Below, piece after piece: positions 17,334 to 25,392 of a stretch of 49,271 nt of DNA. Source of the DNA: JANNMJ01 sp031397815 (lineage in GTDB: Bacteria; Bacteroidota; Bacteroidia; Cytophagales; Hymenobacteraceae); contig JANNMJ010000226.1 of assembly GCA_031397815.1 (NCBI GenBank), positions 1-49,271 on the forward strand. The letters run 5' to 3'. The notes under the pieces were generated by a model. That model made no database searches, was not told the origin of the DNA, and saw nothing but the letters and a program-made list of their open reading frames with translations. Position numbers and translations under genes: made by a program. The number at the start of each line of letters is the position of its first letter. Positions within the stretch are counted from its first letter, which is position 1.

Positions 17334-19967
17334 CTACGCCCGCCGCCGCCGTAGCGTGGCATAGTCGAGGTAATACAACACTTTCACTGACACGGCGTTG
17401 TTCTGCGGCGCGTTGAGCGTGTTGCCGAGGTTGGAGAAATAGAGCGGCGTGATTTTATCGGCTTGATGGGTGGTAGCGATGGCGTCTTTCCAGACCAGCG
17501 TCATCTGCGAGCCGGGCGCAAACCACCACGAGAACACAGCATCGACGTTGAAAGCGTTGTACGTCACGTCGCGGTTGCGGGCGTAATCCGACTCGACGCG
17601 CTCGCCGTTTTCACGCAGCTCGAAAAACCCCCGGTACGTTGGCGCCGAATAATAATGCCGCAGCCGCAGCGTCAAGGACATTCGGTTCGTGAAGATGTAC
17701 GACCCCGACGTGGTGTTGATGACCGTCCGAAGCTGCCGTCGGCCCATCAGCACCTGCCCCTTATAGGCGGCATCGAGGCTGTCGTCTAAATCTCCGGGGA
17801 AGCCTTCCGCGTTGCGCCGAAGCTGCACGTCGAGGTTGTGGCGCAGGGTAAACTGGTTGTTGAAACGGTAGCGCGGCCCCACCGAAAAGTCGCATGCCCA
17901 GCGGCGGTACGGCGCATCCCAGAACTTCCGATACCCTAAGGAAACATCCAGCGCGAGCTTTTTGCGGTAATCTGTCGAGATAAACCCGCCCACGAACGCC
18001 GACGGCGGCACCGGCAGCCAGTACGGGCCAAGCGGATCACGCCGGGGCTCGAAGTAATCGCGCCGGACAATCGGCTTCACGTCGATATCCAGCCCGACCG
18101 TCAGAAACGCTTTCGTGAGTGTGGTGTTGGCGCCCGCATAGAAGCTCAGCTCCTGAAAACGGTCGGGCCGGAACAGGCGCGAATAATACGCGCCGCTATA
18201 GCCGTACACGTTATTCAGCTTCCAGATTTTATCCGGGTGATTATAGTTTAGATTGGCGCCGAACGTGCGCGAGTTATTAGCGAAGAGAAGGCCGAGGTCG
18301 TTGGGGTCGTATTTATCCGATATTACTTCGTGGTAAATATTCCCTGTCCAAGTGCCGCTGATCCGGCCCAGCTCTCCGTAGGCTGAATAACCGTTTGGGT
18401 TATCGATGCGGCTCTCGCTGCCGAATGCGCGGCCTTGGCGGTGCGTCCACGAGCCTTTGCCGGTGAAGGCCCACGCGTTTTTCTTGTCGGCGAGGCGCAC
18501 GAGGCCGCCGGTGAGGTTGGCGTCGTAGGTGCCGCCGTTGCGTAACACGTTGGTATTGATGAGGCTAACGTAGGAGTTGCGCGGCAGGGCTTGGTCGAGG
18601 ACGATGATGTTGTAGTTCGTGAGCGGCTGCGTGGCTTCGCGTCGCTCGCCGCCTTCGGGGGTGCCGATGGTGGCGTACATCGGGCGGGTAAGGGCGTTGA
18701 ACACGCCAATGCCGAGCTTCGAGCGCGTCCGGCCGCTGATTTTAGTGGCGTTAATCAGCCGACTTTCGCCGGGATTCGTGCGGATGCGCTCGCCTTCGCG
18801 CAAGCGGCCTTCCACGCCGTAATACCCCAGCGGTACGGCGCCCACCCGGCGTGAATAAAAGAAATCACCTTTGTTGAAAAGCTCGGTTCCTTCGAGGAAA
18901 AACGGCCGGTTCTCGTTATACCGCACCTCAAACGGCGAGAGATTCAGGACGACGTTATCGCTCTGCACCTGCCCAAAATCAGGCACCAGCGTCGAGTTCA
19001 GCGTGAATGCCTCGCTCAAGCCCACTTGCACATCCACGCCGCCATTAATGGCGGTGCTGGTGGCGCGGGCGCCATCTGCGGGCTGCCCGGCGTGGTTGAT
19101 ATAGCCCGATACGTACGGCGAAAGGGCTAACCGGAGCGGCGGACGCAGGTTTTCAAGCCCCGTCAATGTGCCCCACTGGTTCACAAAGCCATTGACCTTC
19201 GGCTTCACCTGATTCCAGAAAAACCCTTGGTTCGTGCTCTTCCGCTGCCGCATAAAATTGATTCCCCAGTGCTGCTCGGCGGCGGCGGCGAAACGGATGG
19301 CGGAATACGGAATCCGAATTTCCGCAATCCAATCGGTGCCCTGCCGGACGGCGCGGCTCTCCCAGACCGCATTCCACGAGAAATCTTCACCGCTGTTGTC
19401 GCCGCCGTTGGAGTAGCGGGCGTCCATTTGCACGCCCGCCGGGGTCACGAAAAAGCCGTACCCGTTGAGGTGGTCGGTGTAGGGGTCGAGGAAGACGCCA
19501 AAGAAATCGGAGTTCGCGAAATCATCGCGCTGCGCCAGCTCACGGAAGATGGAATCGGGCGATACGTCGTGCATCACGGCGCCGAAATAAATGGCCACAT
19601 CGTCGTAGAGCACGCGCACTTCGGTCGGGTGGCGCTCGGGGTGCCCCGGCGCGGGGCGGGTTTCGGTGAAGGCGGTGGCGATGGCCGCCGTCGCCCACGC
19701 CGCCTCATCGAGCGCGCCGTCGAGCTTGATGGCGGCAGTGATGCGCTGCGCCGCCAGCTCGCGCTTCGGGGCTGGAGTGGCTGCCTCGGTGGCCGCCACC
19801 GCCGGTGCCGCCGTTTGCGCAAAGGCGGTGTGGGCGGTCAGCAGCGGCAGGAGCCACACCCCCAGCGTCAGCGCAACAGCTCGTATTCGTTTCAGACGGT
19901 TCAGCACGGTGGAAGAGGATAGCTGCGGAAGCCAGCCCCAGTGCGACCTCCGCTGCGAAGGATACAT
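17334..19967 (-). CDS. DUF5916 outer-membrane protein with CBM9-like N-terminal domain
   Basis: 877 residues from the ATG at 19965-19967. A GTG at 19905-19907 would start directly before LNRLKRIRAV and give a cleaner signal peptide (cleavage near AFA-Q), so the true start may be 60 bases shorter. About residues 65-255 form a carbohydrate-binding-family-9-like domain: KLDGALDEAAW, then EVRVLYDDVAIYFG, FFGVFLDPYTDHLNGY and EIRIPYSAIRF. The remaining 600 residues are DUF5916, a barrel-like region with GTELFNKGDFFYSRRVG and many amphipathic strands. The family is abundant in Bacteroidota and Gemmatimonadota; its biochemical role is not established. It has its own promoter region with a striking palindrome. 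Confidence 0.85.
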   Translation of the reverse strand: MYPSQRRSHWGWLPQLSSSTVLNRLKRIRAVALTLGVWLLPLLTAHTAFAQTAAPAVAATEAATPAPKRELAAQRITAAIKLDGALDEAAWATAAIATAFTETRPAPGHPERHPTEVRVLYDDVAIYFGAVMHDVSPDSIFRELAQRDDFANSDFFGVFLDPYTDHLNGYGFFVTPAGVQMDARYSNGGDNSGEDFSWNAVWESRAVRQGTDWIAEIRIPYSAIRFAAAAEQHWGINFMRQRKSTNQGFFWNQVKPKVNGFVNQWGTLTGLENLRPPLRLALSPYVSGYINHAGQPADGARATSTAINGGVDVQVGLSEAFTLNSTLVPDFGQVQSDNVVLNLSPFEVRYNENRPFFLEGTELFNKGDFFYSRRVGAVPLGYYGVEGRLREGERIRTNPGESRLINATKISGRTRSKLGIGVFNALTRPMYATIGTPEGGERREATQPLTNYNIIVLDQALPRNSYVSLINTNVLRNGGTYDANLTGGLVRLADKKNAWAFTGKGSWTHRQGRAFGSESRIDNPNGYSAYGELGRISGTWTGNIYHEVISDKYDPNDLGLLFANNSRTFGANLNYNHPDKIWKLNNVYGYSGAYYSRLFRPDRFQELSFYAGANTTLTKAFLTVGLDIDVKPIVRRDYFEPRRDPLGPYWLPVPPSAFVGGFISTDYRKKLALDVSLGYRKFWDAPYRRWACDFSVGPRYRFNNQFTLRHNLDVQLRRNAEGFPGDLDDSLDAAYKGQVLMGRRQLRTVINTTSGSYIFTNRMSLTLRLRHYYSAPTYRGFFELRENGERVESDYARNRDVTYNAFNVDAVFSWWFAPGSQMTLVWKDAIATTHQADKITPLYFSNLGNTLNAPQNNAVSVKVLYYLDYATLRRRRA

Positions 19968-19969
19968 CT

Positions 19970-19983
19970 ACGAAACGTTTCGT
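19970..19983. promoter_or_regulatory. perfect 14-bp palindrome, LacI-family-type operator candidate
   Basis: ACGAAACGTTTCGT is a perfect palindrome with the central CG and AAACGTTT core typical of LacI/PurR-family operators. It lies three bases upstream of the ATG of the DUF5916 gene, or 62 bases before the alternative GTG. A T-rich TATTTTTTTG-like stretch occurs on the minus strand just upstream (about 19995-20004). No regulator gene is adjacent. Confidence 0.5.
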
Positions 19984-20129
19984 TGCCTCCTTCGTCAAAA
20001 AAATATCTGCTCTTTTGACGCCGCTAGCCGCTGAATCGGGGTGCGGCCGATTGCCGTGAATCCTCACCCCCAGCCCCACACCAAAGGAGAGGGGAGCCTT
20101 GTCGTTATTTCAGATGGATTTCCGAACGC

Positions 20130-20567
20130 CTAGCTCCGGCTGCGCCGAAGGGTCACGCGGGCGCGCTCGCAGATGCCGCCCAGCGGCGGGTTGAATTTCG
20201 AGACGCTCACTTCTGCCAGTTCGATGTGCGGGAACAGGGTGAAAACCCGGTCCAGAATCCGCTGCCCCAAGTGTTCCAGCAGCCGTGCGCGCACGGCCAT
20301 TTCCGTCAGGACCGCTGCGTACAGCTGCTCATAGTTGATGGTGCGCGGCAGCGAGTCCGTCGCCGCCGCCGCCGACAGATCGACGTACACCCGCAGGTCT
20401 ACCCCGTATTTGTTGCCGATCTTCTGCTCCTCATCGTAGAAGCCGTGAAAGGCGAAGAATTCCATTCCCTCCAGCGCCACGCAATCAAGGGCGGCGGGAG
20501 AGGGCTGATTGAGCGTCGGTTGCTGTGCCACGGGCCGAAGGTAGGGCGGGAGGTAGTAGAGCGGCAC
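20130..20567 (-). CDS. folB: dihydroneopterin aldolase FolB
   Basis: 145 residues. After a 25-residue N-terminal extension comes the FolB core: the segment from VALEGMEFFAFHGFY through DEEQKIG, where the family normally has a Tyr/His-Gly-(V/C)xxxE pattern, then NKYGVDLRVYVDLS, SLPRTINYEQLY, and LLEHLGQRILDRVF with its catalytic-type Glu-His. A final strand has VSVSKFNPPLGG. The enzyme cleaves 7,8-dihydroneopterin to 6-hydroxymethyl-dihydropterin in folate synthesis. It is cytoplasmic and acts as an oligomer. No other folate gene is adjacent. Confidence 0.88.
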   Translation of the reverse strand: MPLYYLPPYLRPVAQQPTLNQPSPAALDCVALEGMEFFAFHGFYDEEQKIGNKYGVDLRVYVDLSAAAATDSLPRTINYEQLYAAVLTEMAVRARLLEHLGQRILDRVFTLFPHIELAEVSVSKFNPPLGGICERARVTLRRSRS

Positions 20568-20623
20568 CAGAATGGGGCAGATGGGTCTAAAAGTGCATTG
20601 TTAGCATTCCCCCAAATAACGCA

Positions 20624-20654
20624 CGCCCGGCCGGATATGACATCCGGCCGGGCG
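20624..20654 (-). terminator. 13-bp perfect hairpin downstream of DivIVA-domain gene
   Basis: 20624-20636 pairs perfectly with 20642-20654 (CGCCCGGCCGGAT arm, 5-nt loop). It lies just downstream of the minus-strand DivIVA-domain gene. The following minus-strand sequence is only moderately T-rich. Confidence 0.7.
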
Positions 20655-20679
20655 CGTGAAAATAGGGAGCGAAATCAGC

Positions 20680-21774
20680 CTAAATCTCGTCGAAGAAGGA
20701 GCCGCCGGTGGTGGGCTTGGGGGCATCTTGACTCATCGGCTGGGGCACGGGGCTGGGCGCGGGCTGGTCAGGCGGCGCCGGCGATGGGGTAGGCGGGAGC
20801 GGCTGCGGCTGAACCGGTTGCGGCTGCTGCGGCGTAATCTCGGGCAGCGGCCGCTCGACGGGCGGTGCGGACGGCGTAGGGACGATATCGGGGCGCGGCG
20901 GGTCGATGGTCGGCGGTCCGGGCGAAGGCACGGTGGCCGGGCCGGGCATCGGCGCAATCTCGGGCATTCCGGGGTGCGGGCCACCCGCAGTCGGGCGGTC
21001 GACCGGGGGCGCGGGCGCGGCGACGGCCGGGCGCGGTGGGGCAGGGGCAACAGCGGTAGCAGGCATTTCGGCGGGCGGGGGAGAAGAAGGTGAGACGACG
21101 GGCTTGTCTGCCTCCTTATTCGCAGCCGGTGGCGTGGGGTTGCCCATAGGGGCAGGTTTCGGCGCGACCGGCAACGGCCCCGCCTTCGCCCGAAGCGTTT
21201 TGGCCGATTCAGCACGTTCGAGGACGCCGTTCGCGGTCGTGCGCAGGTCGGTCACGAGCTTGTCGAAATGCCCTTCCAGCTGCTTGTACTCGCGTTCGAG
21301 GTCGGTGAGGCGGGTTTGCATCGAGCCGGTGATGCGCTCCGATTCTTTCTGCGCTTCGTCGAGCTGTTTTTTTGCCGTCGAGCGCGCATCCGCCAACAGC
21401 TTGTCGGCTTCCTGACGGGCGGCGGTCAAGCGCTGCTCCGCTTCCTGCTTGGCGTTGGCGAGGAGCGAGGTAGCCTGTTTCTCGGTGCTGGCTTTCAGCT
21501 CGTTGGCCTCGCGCTGTGCTTTGTCGGTGATAGAGGCGCTGGTATCCTGCGCGGTTTTGAGGGTCTGGTACAAGCCCGTTTCTACCTCGCGCATCTTCGA
21601 AACCTGACTCTCGGCGCGTTCCAAGGCGGTTTTCTGCTGCCGGTTTTCCTCTAACAGCTTGTCCCACTCCTGCGAGAGGGTCGAGAGGAACGCCTGAACT
21701 TCGTCTTTATCGATGCCACGAAACGCTTTGGCTTCAAAGGTTTTCTGGCGAATCTCAATCGGGGTAATACGCAT
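20680..21774 (-). CDS. DivIVA domain-containing coiled-coil protein
   Basis: 364 residues from the ATG at 21772-21774. This start places the DivIVA signature at the very beginning: RITPIEIRQKTFEAKAFRG, then DEVQAFLSTLSQEWDKLLEEN. Residues 35-185 are a long coiled coil rich in Gln, Glu, Ala and Lys. From about 190 a low-complexity Pro/Ala-rich tail extends to the end, closing with GGSFFDEI, a likely conserved peptide. DivIVA proteins recruit partners to curved membranes and cell poles in Gram-positives. In Bacteroidota the role of these homologues is not known. The Pro-rich tail would be a disordered tether. Confidence 0.85.
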   Translation of the reverse strand: MRITPIEIRQKTFEAKAFRGIDKDEVQAFLSTLSQEWDKLLEENRQQKTALERAESQVSKMREVETGLYQTLKTAQDTSASITDKAQREANELKASTEKQATSLLANAKQEAEQRLTAARQEADKLLADARSTAKKQLDEAQKESERITGSMQTRLTDLEREYKQLEGHFDKLVTDLRTTANGVLERAESAKTLRAKAGPLPVAPKPAPMGNPTPPAANKEADKPVVSPSSPPPAEMPATAVAPAPPRPAVAAPAPPVDRPTAGGPHPGMPEIAPMPGPATVPSPGPPTIDPPRPDIVPTPSAPPVERPLPEITPQQPQPVQPQPLPPTPSPAPPDQPAPSPVPQPMSQDAPKPTTGGSFFDEI

Positions 21775-21981
21775 GGGGGGTGAAGAGGGGAAAAGGGTCG
21801 GCGGCAAAGCGGTTGAAAAGGCGGAGCGCGCGGGCCAAGCGGGCGAAAGGGCGGGGCCGATGGGAATTCAGCTCCCGTCAGATTTCGTCAACTCTTGTGA
21901 GGTCGTCGGCACCTGCACTCGCGGCGGTTTTCGGGCCATCCGAAGCGCCCGCTCATTGCTCGCTCATTGCCCGCTGACCCG

Positions 21982-22923
21982 CTACTCGCGGCGCGTGAGC
22001 GACCAGATCGCGACCGTTCGGTCGTCGCTGCACGAAACTAGTTCGCGGCGGCCGGTCGGCCAAACCAATCGGTTGACGGAAGTGCCGTGCCCGCCCGCCG
22101 CGCGCCCTCGGTCGAGAACCTGCAACAGCCGTCCCGTCCGCGCCGACCACAGCTTGATGCTCTTATCCAAGGAAGCCGTGGCGATGAGCGCGCCATCGGG
22201 GCTGAACGCCGCGTGATGAATCGCGAATAAATGTGCCACCACGCTCCTGACGGGGGCGTAACCGTTAGCGGCATCCCACGTCCGCAGCTGGGCATCGCGC
22301 CCGGCGGTTACGAGCTGGCTTTCGTCGGGATTGAGGGCAGCGGTGAAGACGGAGTTGGTATGCGCGATTAATTCGTGCTTAATCTGAAGGGAATCAGCAT
22401 CAAGGATGCGGATTCGGTGATCCGAACCGGCCACAATCAGCTCGCCCCGGCTCTCGGCCACCACTACTGTCCGTAAGCTGCCGCCGCTCAACGGCACCCG
22501 TCGGCGGACGGCGTAAGTCTGCAAATCCAGCTCCACGAGGGAGCCGTCGCCGAGGGCCGCCCACGCCCGACCGAGCCGCTCGCTCAGCGCTAAATCGAAA
22601 ATGGGCGTTGCGCCAAGGGCAGGTGCCCGCACGATTTGCCGGTTCGCCAGATCGACCACCTGCACGCCTTCGCCGTTGTGCCCGACCAGCAAATGATTCG
22701 TCGCGGGCCGGTACCGCAGCGCGTACACAGATGCGCCCACTACCTGCGCCACCAGCTCGCCGGTGGCGTCGGGGTCGGGGGCGCTCAAATCCCAGCTGAC
22801 CATCAGCCCATCGCCGCCCGCCGAAAAAAGCTGGTTGTCCGCGCCTTCGGTGAGGCCGTACACACAATCGCGGTGGCCGGTGAGGGTGGCGCGACGCGAA
22901 ATCAGGAACGGGGTTTTCGTCAT
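21982..22923 (-). CDS. cytoplasmic WD40-repeat protein
   Basis: 313 residues without a signal peptide. About seven WD40 blades are visible: TLTGHRDCVYGLTEG...GLMVSWD; LRYRPATNHLLVGHN; a GATPIFDLALS blade; VVVAESRGELIVAGSD-RIRILD; HTNSVFTAALNPDESQLVTAG-QLRTWD; FAIHHAAFSPDGALIATAS-SIKLW; and the closing RELVSCSDDRTVAIW. It would fold as one seven-bladed propeller and act as a binding scaffold. No enzymatic domain is attached. It is divergent from hslU and 207 bases upstream of the DivIVA-domain gene on the same strand; a link between them is only suggested by position. Confidence 0.85.
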   Translation of the reverse strand: MTKTPFLISRRATLTGHRDCVYGLTEGADNQLFSAGGDGLMVSWDLSAPDPDATGELVAQVVGASVYALRYRPATNHLLVGHNGEGVQVVDLANRQIVRAPALGATPIFDLALSERLGRAWAALGDGSLVELDLQTYAVRRRVPLSGGSLRTVVVAESRGELIVAGSDHRIRILDADSLQIKHELIAHTNSVFTAALNPDESQLVTAGRDAQLRTWDAANGYAPVRSVVAHLFAIHHAAFSPDGALIATASLDKSIKLWSARTGRLLQVLDRGRAAGGHGTSVNRLVWPTGRRELVSCSDDRTVAIWSLTRRE

Positions 22924-23103
22924 TGGGCAGGCGGAATAGGGGCCGCAAAGGTCGACCCAGACGCGCTGAATCTGCGCGGCTTACTGATGGAATCGGGCGC
23001 GGTATCGGCGCGGCGCTACCTTCGTTGCTCCCGGCTTGGCGCCTTCATCCGGCAGGCTTTGGCGGCTTTTTTTACAGTATCTGCTCCGTATTTTCCGCAG
23101 TCA

Positions 23104-24546
23104 ATGGACGCTTCTCTCACTCCCTCGCGCATCGTCGAGGCACTTGATCAGTACATCATCGGTCAGCACGAGGCCAAGCGGCACGTCGCGATTGCGCTCC
23201 GTAACCGCTGGCGCCGCTTGCAGGCGCCGCTGGAGCAACAGGCCGATATCACGCCGAATAATATTCTGCTGATTGGCGCTACGGGGGTCGGCAAAACCGA
23301 AATCGCCCGGCGGTTGGCAGCGTTGGCGGATGCGCCGTTCGTGAAGGTCGAAGCCTCAAAGTTTACGGAAGTCGGGTACGTCGGGCGCGATGTGGAGTCA
23401 ATGGTGCGCGATTTGGCCGAGCAATCGGTGCAGCTCGTGCGGCAGCGGCGGCAACAAGTGGTGCGCGCGCAGGCGCAGGAAGCCGTTGAGCAGCGTATTC
23501 TGGACGCCCTGATTCCTCCCGTAAAATCGCCGACCGGTTTTCGCCCCACTACGCCCGAGCCTGAGTCCGATATTTTCTCGCTCGATCAAAGTGAAACCCA
23601 AACCACCACTGCCCCAACCTCCGACGCCGACCTCAACGCCCGCACCCGCGAGCGTCTCCGCGACAAGCTGCGCGCCGGGGAGCTGGATCACCGCAAAATC
23701 GAGATTCCCGTTGAGCAGAACGGCCCGACCAGCATCGGCATGATGTTGCCGCCCGGTATGGATGAATCGGCGATGCAGGGCTTGCAGGATATGCTCGGCT
23801 CGATGATGCCGCGCGGCGGGACCCGCACCCGTAAAGTGAGCGTGGCGGAAGCCCGGCGCCTGCTCCTCGAAGAAGAGTCGGCGAAGCTCATCGATATGGA
23901 CGAAGTGAAGGAAGAAGCGATTCGGCACGCCGAAAACGCCGGTATCATCTTTATTGATGAGATCGATAAAGTCGCGTCGTCGGGCCGCGCGAGCGGTGGC
24001 GGCGGCGGGCGCGGGCCGGATGTTAGTCGCGAAGGCGTGCAGCGCGATTTGCTGCCCATCGTCGAAGGCTCGGTGGTGAGCACCAAGTACGGCCCCGTCC
24101 GGACCGACCATATCCTGTTCATCGCGGCGGGCGCCTTCCACGTCGCCAAACCCTCCGACCTCATCCCCGAGCTGCAAGGCCGCTTCCCGATTCGCGTTGA
24201 GCTGCAACCGCTCAGCGAAGACGATTTCTATCAGATTCTGCTGACGCCGAAAAACGCCCTCCCGCGCCAGTACGAGGCGCTTTTACAGTCAGAGAGCGTC
24301 ACGCTCAGCTACGACGACGACGCCCTGCGCGCCCTCGCCCAAGTAGCGTTTCAGCTCAACGAGGAAGTGGAAAATATCGGCGCCCGGCGGCTCCAAACCG
24401 TCATGAGCCGCCTGCTGAGCGACATTCTTTTCGACGTCCCCGACCGTATCGGTCCGAACTCCGAAATCCGCGTCACCGCCGATTTAGTTCGCGAGCGCCT
24501 CGCCGGGCTGGTGAAGAAACGCGACGTGAGCGAGTTTATTCTGTAA
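23104..24546 (+). CDS. hslU: ATP-dependent protease ATPase subunit HslU
   Basis: 480 residues from ATG 23104. The open frame extends 156 codons further upstream, antisense to the WD40 gene, but only this start fits the family (MDASLTPSRIVEALDQYIIG). Walker A GATGVGKT is at 58-65 and the substrate-gripping pore motif GYVG at 91-94. An intermediate domain of about 150 residues follows, then Walker B IIFIDEIDK, the sensor region and the C-terminal EFIL, the tail that docks into HslV to activate it. HslU unfolds proteins and feeds them to the HslV peptidase. hslV is not adjacent. The chain is about 37 residues longer than the E. coli protein, mainly a Thr/Asp/Gln-rich insert in the intermediate domain. 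Confidence 0.95.
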   Translation: MDASLTPSRIVEALDQYIIGQHEAKRHVAIALRNRWRRLQAPLEQQADITPNNILLIGATGVGKTEIARRLAALADAPFVKVEASKFTEVGYVGRDVESMVRDLAEQSVQLVRQRRQQVVRAQAQEAVEQRILDALIPPVKSPTGFRPTTPEPESDIFSLDQSETQTTTAPTSDADLNARTRERLRDKLRAGELDHRKIEIPVEQNGPTSIGMMLPPGMDESAMQGLQDMLGSMMPRGGTRTRKVSVAEARRLLLEEESAKLIDMDEVKEEAIRHAENAGIIFIDEIDKVASSGRASGGGGGRGPDVSREGVQRDLLPIVEGSVVSTKYGPVRTDHILFIAAGAFHVAKPSDLIPELQGRFPIRVELQPLSEDDFYQILLTPKNALPRQYEALLQSESVTLSYDDDALRALAQVAFQLNEEVENIGARRLQTVMSRLLSDILFDVPDRIGPNSEIRVTADLVRERLAGLVKKRDVSEFIL

Positions 24547-24585
24547 AGCCAGATCGTAAAGCTCTCCCTCTTCCATTCCCCTGCT

Positions 24586-25314
24586 ATGCATTACTACCTC
24601 ATCACCGGCGCATCCCGTGGGTTGGGCCGCGCCTTGGCCGAGCATCTTCTCGAAGCCCCTGACACGGTGGTCTGGGGCATCTCGCGCCATTCCACTATTC
24701 AGCATCCGCGCTACCACCACCAACCCCTCGACCTCTCCGACCTAACCGCCGTCGAGCATAATCTACAGCGGTTTTTCCTCCCTTTCGAGGACGCCCAGAG
24801 CCTCACGCTCATCAACAACGCCGCCGTTCTCGGCGATATCGGGTACTTGGGGCAGCAGCCGCACAGCCACTTCACGTGGGTTTTCGACGTCAATGTCCTC
24901 GCCCCGGCGATGCTCATGAACACGTTTCTCGCCCAATACACCCAACGCGGCATCCCGCTAACCGTCCTCAACCTGAGCAGCGGTGCCGCCCGGCGGCCCA
25001 TCGACGGCTGGGCGGCGTACTGCGCCTCCAAGGCGGCGCTCGAAATGCTCACCCTCACCGCCGCCGCCGAGCAAACGCTACTCGGGCACACGCACGTCCG
25101 CATCTACGCTCTCTCGCCGGGCGTCCTCGATACGCAGATGCAGGAGCAGATTCGCGCTGCCGATGCTGGGGCGTTTTCCCAAGTCGAACAGTTTCGGGCT
25201 TACCATGCGAATGGCGAGCTGGTCAGCCCGGAAGCTGCTGCCCCACGTATCGCAGCGTTTTTGCGCGGTGGGGGAGGGGTGGAAGTGGTGGTGAGCTTGC
25301 GGGATTTGGGGTAA
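24586..25314 (+). CDS. short-chain dehydrogenase, sepiapterin/benzil reductase-like
   Basis: 242 residues. The dinucleotide-binding motif TGASRGLGRA is at the N-terminus, LINNAAVLG gives the NNAG-type motif, and the catalytic triad is Ser in NLSSGAARR with YCASK (Tyr-xxx-Lys). The loop LSPGVLDTQMQEQIR follows. Short length and the overall pattern (SRGLG start, GDIGYLG, DTQMQ) resemble the YueD/sepiapterin-reductase group of NADPH-dependent carbonyl reductases. The substrate is unknown. It lies 39 bases after hslU, possibly in one transcript. A terminator follows. Confidence 0.88.
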   Translation: MHYYLITGASRGLGRALAEHLLEAPDTVVWGISRHSTIQHPRYHHQPLDLSDLTAVEHNLQRFFLPFEDAQSLTLINNAAVLGDIGYLGQQPHSHFTWVFDVNVLAPAMLMNTFLAQYTQRGIPLTVLNLSSGAARRPIDGWAAYCASKAALEMLTLTAAAEQTLLGHTHVRIYALSPGVLDTQMQEQIRAADAGAFSQVEQFRAYHANGELVSPEAAAPRIAAFLRGGGGVEVVVSLRDLG

Positions 25315-25340
25315 GGCAACGGATGGTATTCAAAGCAAAA

Positions 25341-25373
25341 AGGCCCGACTGCGTGAGCAGTCGGGCCTTTTTT
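25341..25373. terminator. bidirectional intrinsic terminator
   Basis: A perfect 12-bp stem AGGCCCGACTGC/GCAGTCGGGCCT with loop GTGA is flanked by an A-run (25337-25341) and a T-run (25369-25373). It serves both convergent genes. Confidence 0.95.
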
Positions 25374-25392
25374 AATCAACTTCAATCGAATA

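Noticed and set aside
20050..20110. CCTCACCCCCAGCCCC...GAGAGGGGAG stretch resembling a common intergenic repeat
   Set aside because: Only one partial copy is seen here and pairing is weak, so I did not list it as a feature.
22636..23103. 156-codon N-terminal extension of hslU
   Set aside because: It runs antisense to the WD40 gene, and the HslU family start fits ATG 23104.
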